Shown here piece after piece: positions 1-7,565 of a DNA stretch of 35,400 nucleotides (positions within the stretch are counted from its first letter, which is position 1; each line of letters begins with the position of its first letter). The translations under genes and the position numbers were made by a program. The notes under the pieces were generated by a model. It was not told the DNA's origin. It searched no databases and saw only the letters and a list, made by a program, of their open reading frames with translations. The stretch is from Geobacter sp. (GTDB lineage: Bacteria > Desulfobacterota > Desulfuromonadia > Geobacterales > Geobacteraceae): contig DAIEGL010000018.1 in the NCBI GenBank assembly GCA_027356255.1, positions 1 through 35,400 of the forward strand, written 5' to 3'.

Positions 1-264
1 CCTCTAATTAGGAGCCTTATACCATTTCTGCCGTAAAAAATGTATAAAAAAATCTCTGTGTAGTCATCGGCTTAGTAATATTTTCTTACACTTATTTATG
101 TTAAGTTGACTTCATATGCTCAATATTGTAATACTAACCCGGTATTTTGCCGTGATGTGCAATACCCGTATTTGTCTATTCTTATAGTCGTATTTAATGA
201 TTGTTTGCTGCTGCCTTTGACTTATTCAATGAATAACTGAAGCTGTGCAGAGGAGGGGGTATCG
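1..264 (+). promoter_or_regulatory. AT-rich upstream region of the cytochrome-barrel gene, with small palindromes
   Basis: No gene is seen here. The stretch is much more AT-rich than the coding DNA that follows and presumably carries the promoter of the gene at 265. Three small palindromes are visible: AATAC-N7-GTATT at 130-146, AATACCCGTATT at 161-172, and TTATTCA-A-TGAATAA at 222-236. The last ends 28 bases before the start codon, where a repressor site would be plausible. No clear -35/-10 pair could be assigned. The operator role is inference only. Confidence 0.3.
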
Positions 265-1617
265 ATGCAAGGCCGGCCTACGATCAGGCTGTTTCTGCTA
301 GTGATCGTCGCTTTCGAGTTTATGAGCGCCGGTAAGGCGCATGCAATTCCCGCATTCAGCCGCCAGCATAAGACCGAATGCTCAACCTGCCATACGATCT
401 ACCCTGAACTCAACGAGTACGGGGAAGACTTTCAGAAAAACAGCTATGTTCCGCTGGTCAAGCCTTCCGAAGCCAAGGCTCCCGCATCACCGGTTGCCAG
501 GGCTCCCATTGCCGGTGAAGGCGATCCCGAGTTGCTTGACAAGCTGAAGGCCCAGGCAGCCACTTCCGGTGATGAAAGCGCCCAGGCACCGGTGCAGAAG
601 AAAAAGGGGAACGAGGGACTCTGGCTCGCCGGCATACCGGAACTGCTTCCCGTCTCCTTCAGGGCGACGCAGAATATCGTCTATGACGACCATGCGGCCG
701 ATGGAGACAAGTTTAATTTTTCGACCCGCACTTTTGCCCTCCAGGCGGGCGGCGCATTCCGCGAAAAGTTCGGATTTTTTGCCTCGTACATGCTGACCAC
801 GCATGCGGACGACACCAATGATGCCAACAAGCTGCACGAACTGTTTCTGCAGTGGCGCCACATCCTGGATACCCCGATAAACCTGAAATTCGGCAGGTTT
901 GAGCCGAAGCTCAGCCTCTGGAAGAAAAACAACAAAGTTACGACCGCTTCCTCCCTGGCCACCCTGTCGTACCGGGTGGGAAGCTCGCCGTTCACCCTGG
1001 AGTCGAGCCAGGATGCGCTTGAAGCCAACACCGTTCTCTTGAAGAGGCTCTTTGTCGCAGGCGGGATCGTGGACCGGAAGGGACAAAACGAAAAGGAGTG
1101 GTACGGTCATGTTTCGGTGAAGATCGGCGGATCGGATTTCCTCGGCAATGAACCGGAGGTTGACCTGGAAAGCGACAGCGTGTGGGACTATCTGTCGGTG
1201 ACATTAGGCGCGTTCGGCTATTTCGGGCGCAATACCATCAACGACACCGATACCTTCATTAAAAACAGGTTCTATCGCGCCGGGGGCGAGATGGACCTAC
1301 AGTACAAGCGTTTGAGAGTCAAAGTGAGCGGCGTAAAGGGACGGGACGATAACCCGGATTTTGACCCAGTTCCCCTTGCGAAGGACTCCGTCGTGCTGGC
1401 TTCCGAGGCGGAGTACTATCTCGGTTCGCCCGTCGATGCCGTCGGTCTTTTTCGCTATGAGCGCCAGGATGATGGTACTGGGATCGTGCGGCGTTACATA
1501 CCGGCGATCGCCTACACACCCTTGCAGAACGTGAAGCTGACCCTCGAATATCGGTACGAAGATGCCCCCGAAGAGATTTCAAGGATTACACTCCTTGGTG
1601 TAACATACAGTTTCTGA
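265..1617 (+). CDS. Outer-membrane beta-barrel protein with an N-terminal c-type heme site
   Basis: This 450-residue exported protein starts with a signal peptide (about residues 1-27, ending AHA). A single heme-binding motif CSTCH follows at residues 39-43. Next is a Pro/Ala-rich linker (about 65-115), then about 330 residues rich in alternating aromatic and polar residues that end in Phe, as outer-membrane barrels do. I read it as a porin-like barrel carrying one covalent heme in its periplasmic N-terminal part. A role in electron transfer across or at the outer membrane is inferred. The start is supported by AGGAGGGGG just upstream. The small cytochrome gene follows 34 bases later and is probably co-transcribed. 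The exact family name is not certain. Confidence 0.8.
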   Translation: MQGRPTIRLFLLVIVAFEFMSAGKAHAIPAFSRQHKTECSTCHTIYPELNEYGEDFQKNSYVPLVKPSEAKAPASPVARAPIAGEGDPELLDKLKAQAATSGDESAQAPVQKKKGNEGLWLAGIPELLPVSFRATQNIVYDDHAADGDKFNFSTRTFALQAGGAFREKFGFFASYMLTTHADDTNDANKLHELFLQWRHILDTPINLKFGRFEPKLSLWKKNNKVTTASSLATLSYRVGSSPFTLESSQDALEANTVLLKRLFVAGGIVDRKGQNEKEWYGHVSVKIGGSDFLGNEPEVDLESDSVWDYLSVTLGAFGYFGRNTINDTDTFIKNRFYRAGGEMDLQYKRLRVKVSGVKGRDDNPDFDPVPLAKDSVVLASEAEYYLGSPVDAVGLFRYERQDDGTGIVRRYIPAIAYTPLQNVKLTLEYRYEDAPEEISRITLLGVTYSF

Positions 1618-1651
1618 TCGCAAACAAACAACAAGGTGGAGGATTTTTGCA

Positions 1652-2011
1652 ATGAAAAAAGGTATTTTTCTTCTTTTTCTGCTCTGCTTGTTCAGCACCG
1701 CTGCCCATGCCGGTCTCAGGGTCATTGGAAGGGGGGATAACATGCGCCTGGATCCGTCCGCATTCCCTCCCGCCATGAAGGCCAATTACGAGATAATGAG
1801 GGTCCGGTGTGTCAAATGCCACACCCTGGAAAGGACCATAGTCGCAATCCAGACGGGGGTTGCACCCATCACCGGGCAGCTCTTCGACCGGAGCGCCACC
1901 AGGGCGTACGGTATAAAGATGCTGCGTAAGCCTGATTCAAACATGAGCAAGCCGGAGGTAAAGGCGACCGTCGATCTCATGAACTATCTCCTGGATGTGG
2001 CACAACATTGA
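1652..2011 (+). CDS. Small periplasmic monoheme c-type cytochrome
   Basis: The 119-residue product has a clear signal peptide (residues 1-20, cut after AHA) and one heme motif, CVKCH, at residues 53-57. Met98 in the sequence SNMSK, or Met90, could be the distal heme ligand, giving a class I-like single-heme cytochrome. A GGAGG ribosome-binding site lies 9 bases before the ATG. It sits directly behind the barrel-heme protein and ahead of a chemoreceptor, so it may pass electrons to or from the barrel protein. That pairing is inference; no specific partner can be named. Confidence 0.8.
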   Translation: MKKGIFLLFLLCLFSTAAHAGLRVIGRGDNMRLDPSAFPPAMKANYEIMRVRCVKCHTLERTIVAIQTGVAPITGQLFDRSATRAYGIKMLRKPDSNMSKPEVKATVDLMNYLLDVAQH

Positions 2012-2063
2012 TCAGACCGTGGTCTCCGACAAAACCCGTCGATAAACCAACAGAGGGGTCGTT

Positions 2064-4274
2064 GTGAAAAACATGAAACTTAGTCATCGCCTTGTCGGTT
2101 CTTTTATGATAATGGCCCTGATCGTTGCCATAACCGGTGCTTTCGGCTCCTGGAGCATGAAAAGGGTCAGTGAGCAGATTCAGGACATCATGCAGAATCT
2201 GGCCAACCGGCAGAAACTGGTTCTGCTCATGGGGGTGACGCAGAAGTATTGCCATGTCAGCCTCATGCAGGCTGCGATGGTCCGTAACGAAATGGACAAG
2301 TTCGAAGATTATGCCGATGATTACCGGATGAAGCGGGATCTCTTCAGAAGCCAGTGCGAAATCATGCTGAAGGGGAATGCGAAACTCGGGATCAAGCCCG
2401 CGCACCATGGGAGCGTTATCGAAAAACGGACCCAGGCGGCCCTTGCCAGTTGGGAAGAGTTCGAGAAGATTGCAGACGAGCTTCTCGCCCGCAAGGAAGC
2501 GCTGCTGAAAGGGCTCAGGGCAGGGAGTGTCGATCAGGCGGCCATGGCCGCCCTGGCCGACGAAAGGTTGCACCGTCTCACGGAAGACGACATCAACCCG
2601 GCCATAGAAAAGGCCAAGGCCGATACCGACGACCTCATGGTGGAAGTGGGAAGCCAGATGACCAAGGCGGACAAGCAGATCCGCGAAATCCAGAATTCTG
2701 CGGGAATCGCCTTTGTCGTGGTAATCATCGCTGCCGTCGTTCTCGGGTTGTTACTGGGTCTCAAGACCACGAAGAACATCGTCAGCCGAATCAAGCAAAT
2801 GGCCGATGCCCTGGATAGCGGGGCAGAGGGCGACCTTACCGTCAAGCTTGCAATCGACTCGGGGGACGAGCTCGGCAAGCTGGGTAGCGATTTTAATGTG
2901 ATGGTGGAAAAACTGTCGGGAATGGTCGGCAAGGTCAACAGATCTGCGGCGGAGTTGACCCATTTGTCCGGCACCATTACCGACTCTTCGCAGAAGGTCG
3001 TGTATACGGCCAAGCTGCAGGCAGAGAGCGTCAACAATACCTCTGCTGCGGTCAGCCAGATCAACGCATCGGTCAAAGAGGTCTCCCAGGGGGTCGACAG
3101 CCTTTCCCTCTCCGCCTCCGAGAGCTCATCCTCCATCCTGGAGATGGCGGCCAGCGTTGAAGAGGTGGCCCAGAACGTGGAAACACTCTCGCACTCCGTC
3201 GATGAGGTGAGCTCTTCCATCGTCCAGATGGCCGCTTCCATCAAGCAGGTGGGGAACGGCGTGGTCAGCCTCCTGGAGGCCTCGACCACCACCGCTTCGT
3301 CGGTCATGGAGATGGACAGCAGCATCAAGCAGGTGGAAAAAAACGCCATGGAGACTGCTGCCATATCCGATGCGGTCCGCAATGACGCCGAGACCGGCAA
3401 GGAAGCGGTGGAGGCGACCATAGCAGGCATCAACGAGATAAAGCGTTCGTCGCGTATCACCTACGAGGTCATCGATACCCTCTCCGGCAGGGCCAACGAC
3501 ATCGGAACGATCCTTTCGGTGATCGACGAGGTCGCCGAACAGACCAACCTCCTGGCGCTGAACGCGGCCATTATTGCCGCCCAGGCCGGTGAGCACGGCA
3601 AGGGATTTGCCGTTGTCGCCGACGAGATAAAGGAGCTTGCCGAGCGCACCAGCAGTTCCACCCGCGAGATCGCTATGGTCATCAAGGCGGTGCAGGACGA
3701 AACCCACCGGGCGGTCGATGCCATCGAGCAGGCGGAAAAGAGCATCGCCGACGGGGAGCTCCTCTCCCAGAAATCGGGCGAGGCGCTGACCAAGATCGTA
3801 TCCGGTGTGAAGAAGGCGACGGATCAGGTGGAGGAGATAGCCCGGGCCACGGTCGAGCAGGCGAGGGGGAGCCAGATGATCCGTGACGCCATGGAACAGG
3901 TCTCCGAGATGGTCGGACAGATCGCCAAGGCCACCCGCGAGCAGGGACAGGGGAGCGAGCTCATCATGACCGCGGTGGAGAAGATGAAGAACCTTACGAC
4001 CCAGGTGCGGTCTTCGACCCGCGAACAGAGCAACGTCGGCAATTTCATCGCCCAATCCACAGAAAACATAACGGACATGATCCAGCAGATAAAGCGGGCC
4101 TGTGACGAGCAGAACCGGGGGGGCGAGCAGATCGTGGTCGCAGTCGAGGACATTCAGCAGTCAACCCACATCAATCTCGAAGCGACACGGGTGATGGACG
4201 AGGCTGTTTCCGGCCTGTTCCGTCAAATAGAAATCCTGCGCAACGAGATGGGGATGTTCAAGATAGAGGGGTGA
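2064..4274 (+). CDS. Methyl-accepting chemotaxis protein with extended, repeat-built signalling hairpin
   Basis: This 736-residue chemoreceptor has an N-terminal membrane helix (about 9-30), a helical periplasmic sensor of roughly 180 residues (four-helix-bundle type), a second membrane helix (about 215-235), a HAMP domain and a very long cytoplasmic coiled coil. The conserved tip runs from about residue 490 to 535. It reads [16 protein letters not shown], with Ile and Gln where the common form has Glu and Arg. Four tandem 28-residue repeats precede the tip (327-438) and four follow it (598-709). The GTG start at 2064 is chosen because AGAGGGG lies 5 bases upstream; an ATG at 2073 is the alternative. 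The cytoplasmic part is much longer than in enteric receptors, near the 58H-64H length classes by my rough count. Its ligand is unknown. Confidence 0.93.
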   Translation: MKNMKLSHRLVGSFMIMALIVAITGAFGSWSMKRVSEQIQDIMQNLANRQKLVLLMGVTQKYCHVSLMQAAMVRNEMDKFEDYADDYRMKRDLFRSQCEIMLKGNAKLGIKPAHHGSVIEKRTQAALASWEEFEKIADELLARKEALLKGLRAGSVDQAAMAALADERLHRLTEDDINPAIEKAKADTDDLMVEVGSQMTKADKQIREIQNSAGIAFVVVIIAAVVLGLLLGLKTTKNIVSRIKQMADALDSGAEGDLTVKLAIDSGDELGKLGSDFNVMVEKLSGMVGKVNRSAAELTHLSGTITDSSQKVVYTAKLQAESVNNTSAAVSQINASVKEVSQGVDSLSLSASESSSSILEMAASVEEVAQNVETLSHSVDEVSSSIVQMAASIKQVGNGVVSLLEASTTTASSVMEMDSSIKQVEKNAMETAAISDAVRNDAETGKEAVEATIAGINEIKRSSRITYEVIDTLSGRANDIGTILSVIDEVAEQTNLLALNAAIIAAQAGEHGKGFAVVADEIKELAERTSSSTREIAMVIKAVQDETHRAVDAIEQAEKSIADGELLSQKSGEALTKIVSGVKKATDQVEEIARATVEQARGSQMIRDAMEQVSEMVGQIAKATREQGQGSELIMTAVEKMKNLTTQVRSSTREQSNVGNFIAQSTENITDMIQQIKRACDEQNRGGEQIVVAVEDIQQSTHINLEATRVMDEAVSGLFRQIEILRNEMGMFKIEG

Positions 4275-4299
4275 ATCGGATGTTCGGGGAGTTCCATTA

Positions 4300-5106
4300 A
4301 TGAGCAGAATCGCAGCAATGTTCGCCAACCTGGCGAAGAAGAACGAGAAGGCGCTTGTCACGTTTATCACCGCAGGAGATCCCGATCTGGCGACAACAGA
4401 GGAACTGGTCCTGGAGCTTGAAAAGTCCGGAGCCGACCTGATCGAACTGGGGGTCCCTTTTTCCGATCCGATGGCCGACGGCCCGACCATCCAGCTTTCT
4501 TCCGAGCGTGCCCTTTCTTCCGGCACGACGCTTCCGAAGATTTTAGCCATGGTAAAATCCGTAAGGCGAAAGACGGAGATACCAATCATCCTGATGGGGT
4601 ATTACAATCCGGTCTTTCTTTACGGGCCGGAGCGGTTCGTGACCGATGCCGCTGCTGCCGGGGTCGACGGGGTGCTGCTGGTTGACCTCCCCCCTGAAGA
4701 AGCGGGAGAATTCAAGACGGCTGCGGACCGGCAGGGGCTGAATGTGATATTCCTCCTGACCCCCACATCCGATGAAACCAGGATCGGCAAGGTGGCGAAA
4801 CTGGGGGGCGGCTTTATCTACTACGTTTCGGTTACCGGCGTTACCGGCGCCCGCACGACCGTAGCGGACACGGTTTTCCCCGATGTGAAGAAGATACGGG
4901 AGCGTGTGTCGCTGCCGCTTGCGGTCGGCTTCGGCATTTCCGACCCGGCGCAGGCCGGCCGGGTGGCAGCCGTCGCCGACGGGGTGGTCGTGGGAAGCGC
5001 ACTGGTGAAGCTTTTTGAGGAATTCCGGGGGGACGAGCTCAGGGAGCGCCTGGGCGAATTCGTCGCAGCATTGAAGGCGGGAGTGACGGCGGTCGATGGT
5101 CGGTAG
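4300..5106 (+). CDS. trpA: Tryptophan synthase alpha chain
   Basis: TrpA cleaves indole-3-glycerol phosphate to indole and glyceraldehyde-3-phosphate and passes indole to TrpB. The 268-residue length is normal for the family. The catalytic Glu (in [11 protein letters not shown]) and Asp (in SDPMADGPT) are present, as is the phosphate-binding Gly-rich region near [10 protein letters not shown]. The ATG at 4300 has GGGGAG about 10 bases upstream. trpB is not the adjacent upstream gene; a chemoreceptor is. The last residues (AVDGR) and the stop codon are encoded inside a palindromic heptamer repeat that begins at 5090, so the C-terminus appears to have been rewritten by that element. accD follows, an arrangement common in bacteria with trp-acc-fol gene order. 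Confidence 0.96.
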   Translation: MSRIAAMFANLAKKNEKALVTFITAGDPDLATTEELVLELEKSGADLIELGVPFSDPMADGPTIQLSSERALSSGTTLPKILAMVKSVRRKTEIPIILMGYYNPVFLYGPERFVTDAAAAGVDGVLLVDLPPEEAGEFKTAADRQGLNVIFLLTPTSDETRIGKVAKLGGGFIYYVSVTGVTGARTTVADTVFPDVKKIRERVSLPLAVGFGISDPAQAGRVAAVADGVVVGSALVKLFEEFRGDELRERLGEFVAALKAGVTAVDGR

Positions 5107-5149
5107 TCGATGGTTTACCATTAACCATCGACCATCGACTGCCGACCGC
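5090..5149 (+). repeat. Heptamer-periodic palindromic element A, overlapping the trpA stop codon
   Basis: From 5092 to 5147 the sequence can be read as eight successive 7-base units: GTCGATG, GTCGGTA, GTCGATG, GTTTACC, ATTAACC, ATCGACC, ATCGACT, GCCGACC. The first three are roughly the reverse complement of the last ones, so the whole forms an imperfect stem-loop centred near 5119. The trpA stop codon (5104-5106) falls inside the left arm. It resembles element B at 16469 in design but not in base sequence. It may work as a transcript-end hairpin, but no T-run follows, so a classical terminator is not supported. Confidence 0.7.
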
Positions 5150-5157
5150 ATTAAGAA

Positions 5158-5187
5158 TTGACACCTCCCCCTTTTTTCTGTTAATAG
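5158..5187 (+). promoter_or_regulatory. Possible accD promoter
   Basis: A perfect -35 hexamer TTGACA lies at 5158-5163. The -10 candidates at suitable spacing (TTAATA at 5181 or TAATAG at 5182) are poor matches, so this is tentative. It follows palindromic element A and precedes accD by about 60 bases, consistent with accD having its own promoter. Confidence 0.3.
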
Positions 5188-5242
5188 ACGGTTTTATTCA
5201 AAATAAAATCTACTGGCATAGGCTGCCGCAAAGAGGCTGAAT

Positions 5243-6091
5243 ATGGGTTTTTTCAAAAAAAGCAACGTTGCTCCGGAACAGGTGGAAAAGAAGAGGGTCC
5301 GGGTGCCCGAAGGGCTCTGGACAAAGTGCCAGAATTGCGGTGAGGTGATCATCACCAAGGAGATCGTGAACAACCTCAACGTCTGCCCCAAATGTAATTT
5401 CCATTTCCGTGTCTCCGCCCGCAAGAGACTGGAGATCCTGCTCGACCAGGGGAGCTTCACGGAGTTCGACGCAAACATGGTGTCGGTGGATTTCCTTGAC
5501 TTCAAGGACTCCAAGAGTTACCAGGACAGGATCAATGCCGCGGTCGCCAAGGGTGGCTCCAAGGACGCCATCATCTGCGGCGAAGGGCTGATCGATGGGA
5601 CTCCGGTGCAGATGGCGGTCTTCGACTTCTCCTTCATGGGGGGGAGCATGGGGAGCGTGGTAGGCGAGAAGATCACCCGGGCCATCGAGCGGGGGATCGA
5701 ACGGCGTACGCCGGTGATTATCATCTCCGCTTCCGGCGGGGCACGCATGCAGGAGAGCATCCTCTCCCTCATGCAGATGGCAAAAACCTCGGCTGCCCTG
5801 GCCAAGCTCAAGGAACAGGGGCTGCCGTTCATCTCCATCCTTACCGATCCCACCACCGGCGGTGTCACCGCGAGTTTTGCCATGCTGGGCGACATCAACA
5901 TGTCCGAACCAAAGGCGCTGATAGGTTTCGCCGGCCCACGGGTCATCGAGCAGACCATCCGCCAGAAGCTCCCGGTCGGCTTCCAGCGCGCCGAATACCT
6001 CCTCGACCACGGCATGGTCGATATCATCGTCGAGCGCAGGGAAATGCGGCAAAAACTTTCACAGATACTGCGGATGCTCTACCGGCAGTAG
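5243..6091 (+). CDS. accD: Acetyl-CoA carboxylase, carboxyltransferase beta subunit
   Basis: AccD pairs with AccA to move the carboxyl group from biotin to acetyl-CoA, giving malonyl-CoA for fatty acid synthesis. The 282-residue protein has the usual N-terminal zinc ribbon (CQNC near residue 30 and CPKC near residue 50) followed by the crotonase-like carboxyltransferase fold. Landmark sequences are [10 protein letters not shown] and [21 protein letters not shown] lies about 8 bases before the ATG. It is followed by a good terminator at 6124, so it seems to be transcribed apart from folC. Confidence 0.97.
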   Translation: MGFFKKSNVAPEQVEKKRVRVPEGLWTKCQNCGEVIITKEIVNNLNVCPKCNFHFRVSARKRLEILLDQGSFTEFDANMVSVDFLDFKDSKSYQDRINAAVAKGGSKDAIICGEGLIDGTPVQMAVFDFSFMGGSMGSVVGEKITRAIERGIERRTPVIIISASGGARMQESILSLMQMAKTSAALAKLKEQGLPFISILTDPTTGGVTASFAMLGDINMSEPKALIGFAGPRVIEQTIRQKLPVGFQRAEYLLDHGMVDIIVERREMRQKLSQILRMLYRQ

Positions 6092-6123
6092 CCGCTGGTG
6101 CCAGCGCCCGGCTCCAGATTGCT

Positions 6124-6165
6124 AAAGCCGCCATCGTCACCGCAGACGAGGCGGCTTTTCTTTTT
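6124..6165 (+). terminator. Rho-independent terminator after accD
   Basis: The stem AAAGCCGCC (6124-6132) pairs with GGCGGCTTT (6150-6158). An inner CGTC/GACG pairing shortens the loop, and a T-rich run continues to 6165. It ends accD transcription before the folC promoter. Confidence 0.85.
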
Positions 6166-6215
6166 CCCGAATAACGGCCTAAGAGTCACGCTGCTGTTCC
6201 TCGCCGCTAAAAATA

Positions 6216-6244
6216 TGGACTTTCAGCGCCTATTTCCCTATAAT
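6216..6244 (+). promoter_or_regulatory. Sigma-70-type promoter of folC
   Basis: A perfect -10 box TATAAT lies at 6239-6244, and TGGACT at 6216-6221 matches the -35 consensus at four of six positions with a 17-base spacer. The expected transcription start (about 6250-6252) is only a few bases before the folC ATG at 6256, which suggests a leaderless or nearly leaderless mRNA. Confidence 0.6.
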
Positions 6245-6255
6245 CGCCGCCTGTC

Positions 6256-7530
6256 ATGACCTATCGGGAGACCCTCTCATATATCTACGGCCTCGGGCGT
6301 TTCGGCATGAAACCGGGGCTTGCGCGGATCACCGCCCTCCTGAAGGCGCTCCATGATCCGCAGGACGCCTTCAAGATCATCCACGTTGCCGGCACCAACG
6401 GCAAGGGTTCCACCTCCTGCTTCCTTGCCTCGATCCTTGCCGAAGGAGGGCACAGGGTGGGGCTTTTCACCTCTCCGCACCTGATAAGCTTTACCGAACG
6501 GATCCGCATAAACGGACGGGAGATAGCCGAAGAGGAGGTGCTTTCCCTGGCCGAGCGGGTCATCGCCGCGGCTTTGCCGGAAACAACCTTTTTCGAGATG
6601 GTGACGGCCATGGCCTCGCTTTACTTTGCCGAACAGGGTGTCGATCTGGCGGTCATGGAGGTGGGGATGGGGGGGAGACTGGATGCCACCAACGCGCTTT
6701 CCGGCATCCTTTCGATCATCACCTCCGTTTCCCGCGACCATTGCGAATACCTGGGCGATTCCCTCGCGGCGATTGCCCGGGAAAAGGCGGGGGTGATAAA
6801 GGCGGGGCGCCCCGTTGTGGTCTCCCCCCAGGAGGAGGACTCCCTTGCCGTCATCAGGGCGCGCTGTCAGGAGACGGAAAGCCCCTTCTACGGTTTCGGG
6901 GAGGCGTTCACCGCTTCCTGGTCTGAAGGGGGTCTTTCCTACCGGGGGCTCGGTCTGGGCCTGGACGGCCTATCTTCCGGCCTTGCGGGTCGTTACCAGT
7001 TGGTGAACGCGGCTTCTGCCCTGGCTGCGGCCGAACTGCTCGGCGCTGCGGGTTTCAATATGGACGCGGACGCACTTCGGTGCGGCATCGAAAAGGCGCA
7101 GTGGCCGGGGAGGATGGAGATGCTCGGTCCTTCCCCTCGAATCCTTCTGGACGGTGCGCACAACCCTGCGGGGAGCAAGGCCCTGGCCGAGGCGCTTGAA
7201 GACGTTTCGCGCAAGCGCCTCCTGCTTGTCGCCGGGGTGATGGGGGACAAGGATGCGGACGGCATCCTCGGGCCGCTTTTTCCCCTCGCAGACGAGATCT
7301 TTGCCGTCGCCCCCTCCCTTGCGCGTGCGCTGCCGTCGGACCGGCTTGCCGGATTCTGTCGGTCGAGAGGGGCTTTCGCCCATGATGCGGGGAGTGTCGC
7401 CAATGGGCTCTCGTCTGCCCGGGATGCCGCCGGTCCCGACGACCTGGTACTGGTCTGCGGCTCGCTCTTCACGGTGGGGGAGGCGAGGGCCTTCCTCCTT
7501 TCCAGGGACTTCGAACCTTTTCGTGGCTGA
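6256..7530 (+). CDS. folC: Bifunctional folylpolyglutamate synthase / dihydrofolate synthase
   Basis: FolC adds glutamate to dihydropteroate and to folates, using ATP, in the cytoplasm. The 424-residue protein shows the family N-terminus (MTYRETLSYIYGL), the P-loop VAGTNGKGS at about 44-52, the Mur-ligase-like middle and the DGAHNPAG segment of the C-terminal domain. The start is set by this conserved N-terminus. No Shine-Dalgarno sequence precedes it, and the promoter -10 box ends only 11 bases upstream. lptD follows after 35 bases. Confidence 0.95.
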   Translation: MTYRETLSYIYGLGRFGMKPGLARITALLKALHDPQDAFKIIHVAGTNGKGSTSCFLASILAEGGHRVGLFTSPHLISFTERIRINGREIAEEEVLSLAERVIAAALPETTFFEMVTAMASLYFAEQGVDLAVMEVGMGGRLDATNALSGILSIITSVSRDHCEYLGDSLAAIAREKAGVIKAGRPVVVSPQEEDSLAVIRARCQETESPFYGFGEAFTASWSEGGLSYRGLGLGLDGLSSGLAGRYQLVNAASALAAAELLGAAGFNMDADALRCGIEKAQWPGRMEMLGPSPRILLDGAHNPAGSKALAEALEDVSRKRLLLVAGVMGDKDADGILGPLFPLADEIFAVAPSLARALPSDRLAGFCRSRGAFAHDAGSVANGLSSARDAAGPDDLVLVCGSLFTVGEARAFLLSRDFEPFRG

Positions 7531-7565
7531 CCTCCACCTTCCTTCGCCTGTCATAAGAGAGAAAG

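Noticed and set aside
1-264. A GEMM (cyclic dinucleotide) riboswitch before the cytochrome gene
   Set aside because: Such riboswitches occur before Geobacter cytochromes, but the conserved core sequences were not found here or before the six-heme cytochrome.
2038-2045. GTCGATAA before the first chemoreceptor, as in the FliA -10 of the diguanylate cyclase
   Set aside because: The bases 11 upstream (GTGGTCTC) do not resemble TAAAGTTT, and the start would fall on the ribosome-binding site.
3126-4055. Minus-strand open frames opposite the first chemoreceptor
   Set aside because: They arise from the repetitive coiled-coil coding sequence; no ribosome-binding site or family pattern.
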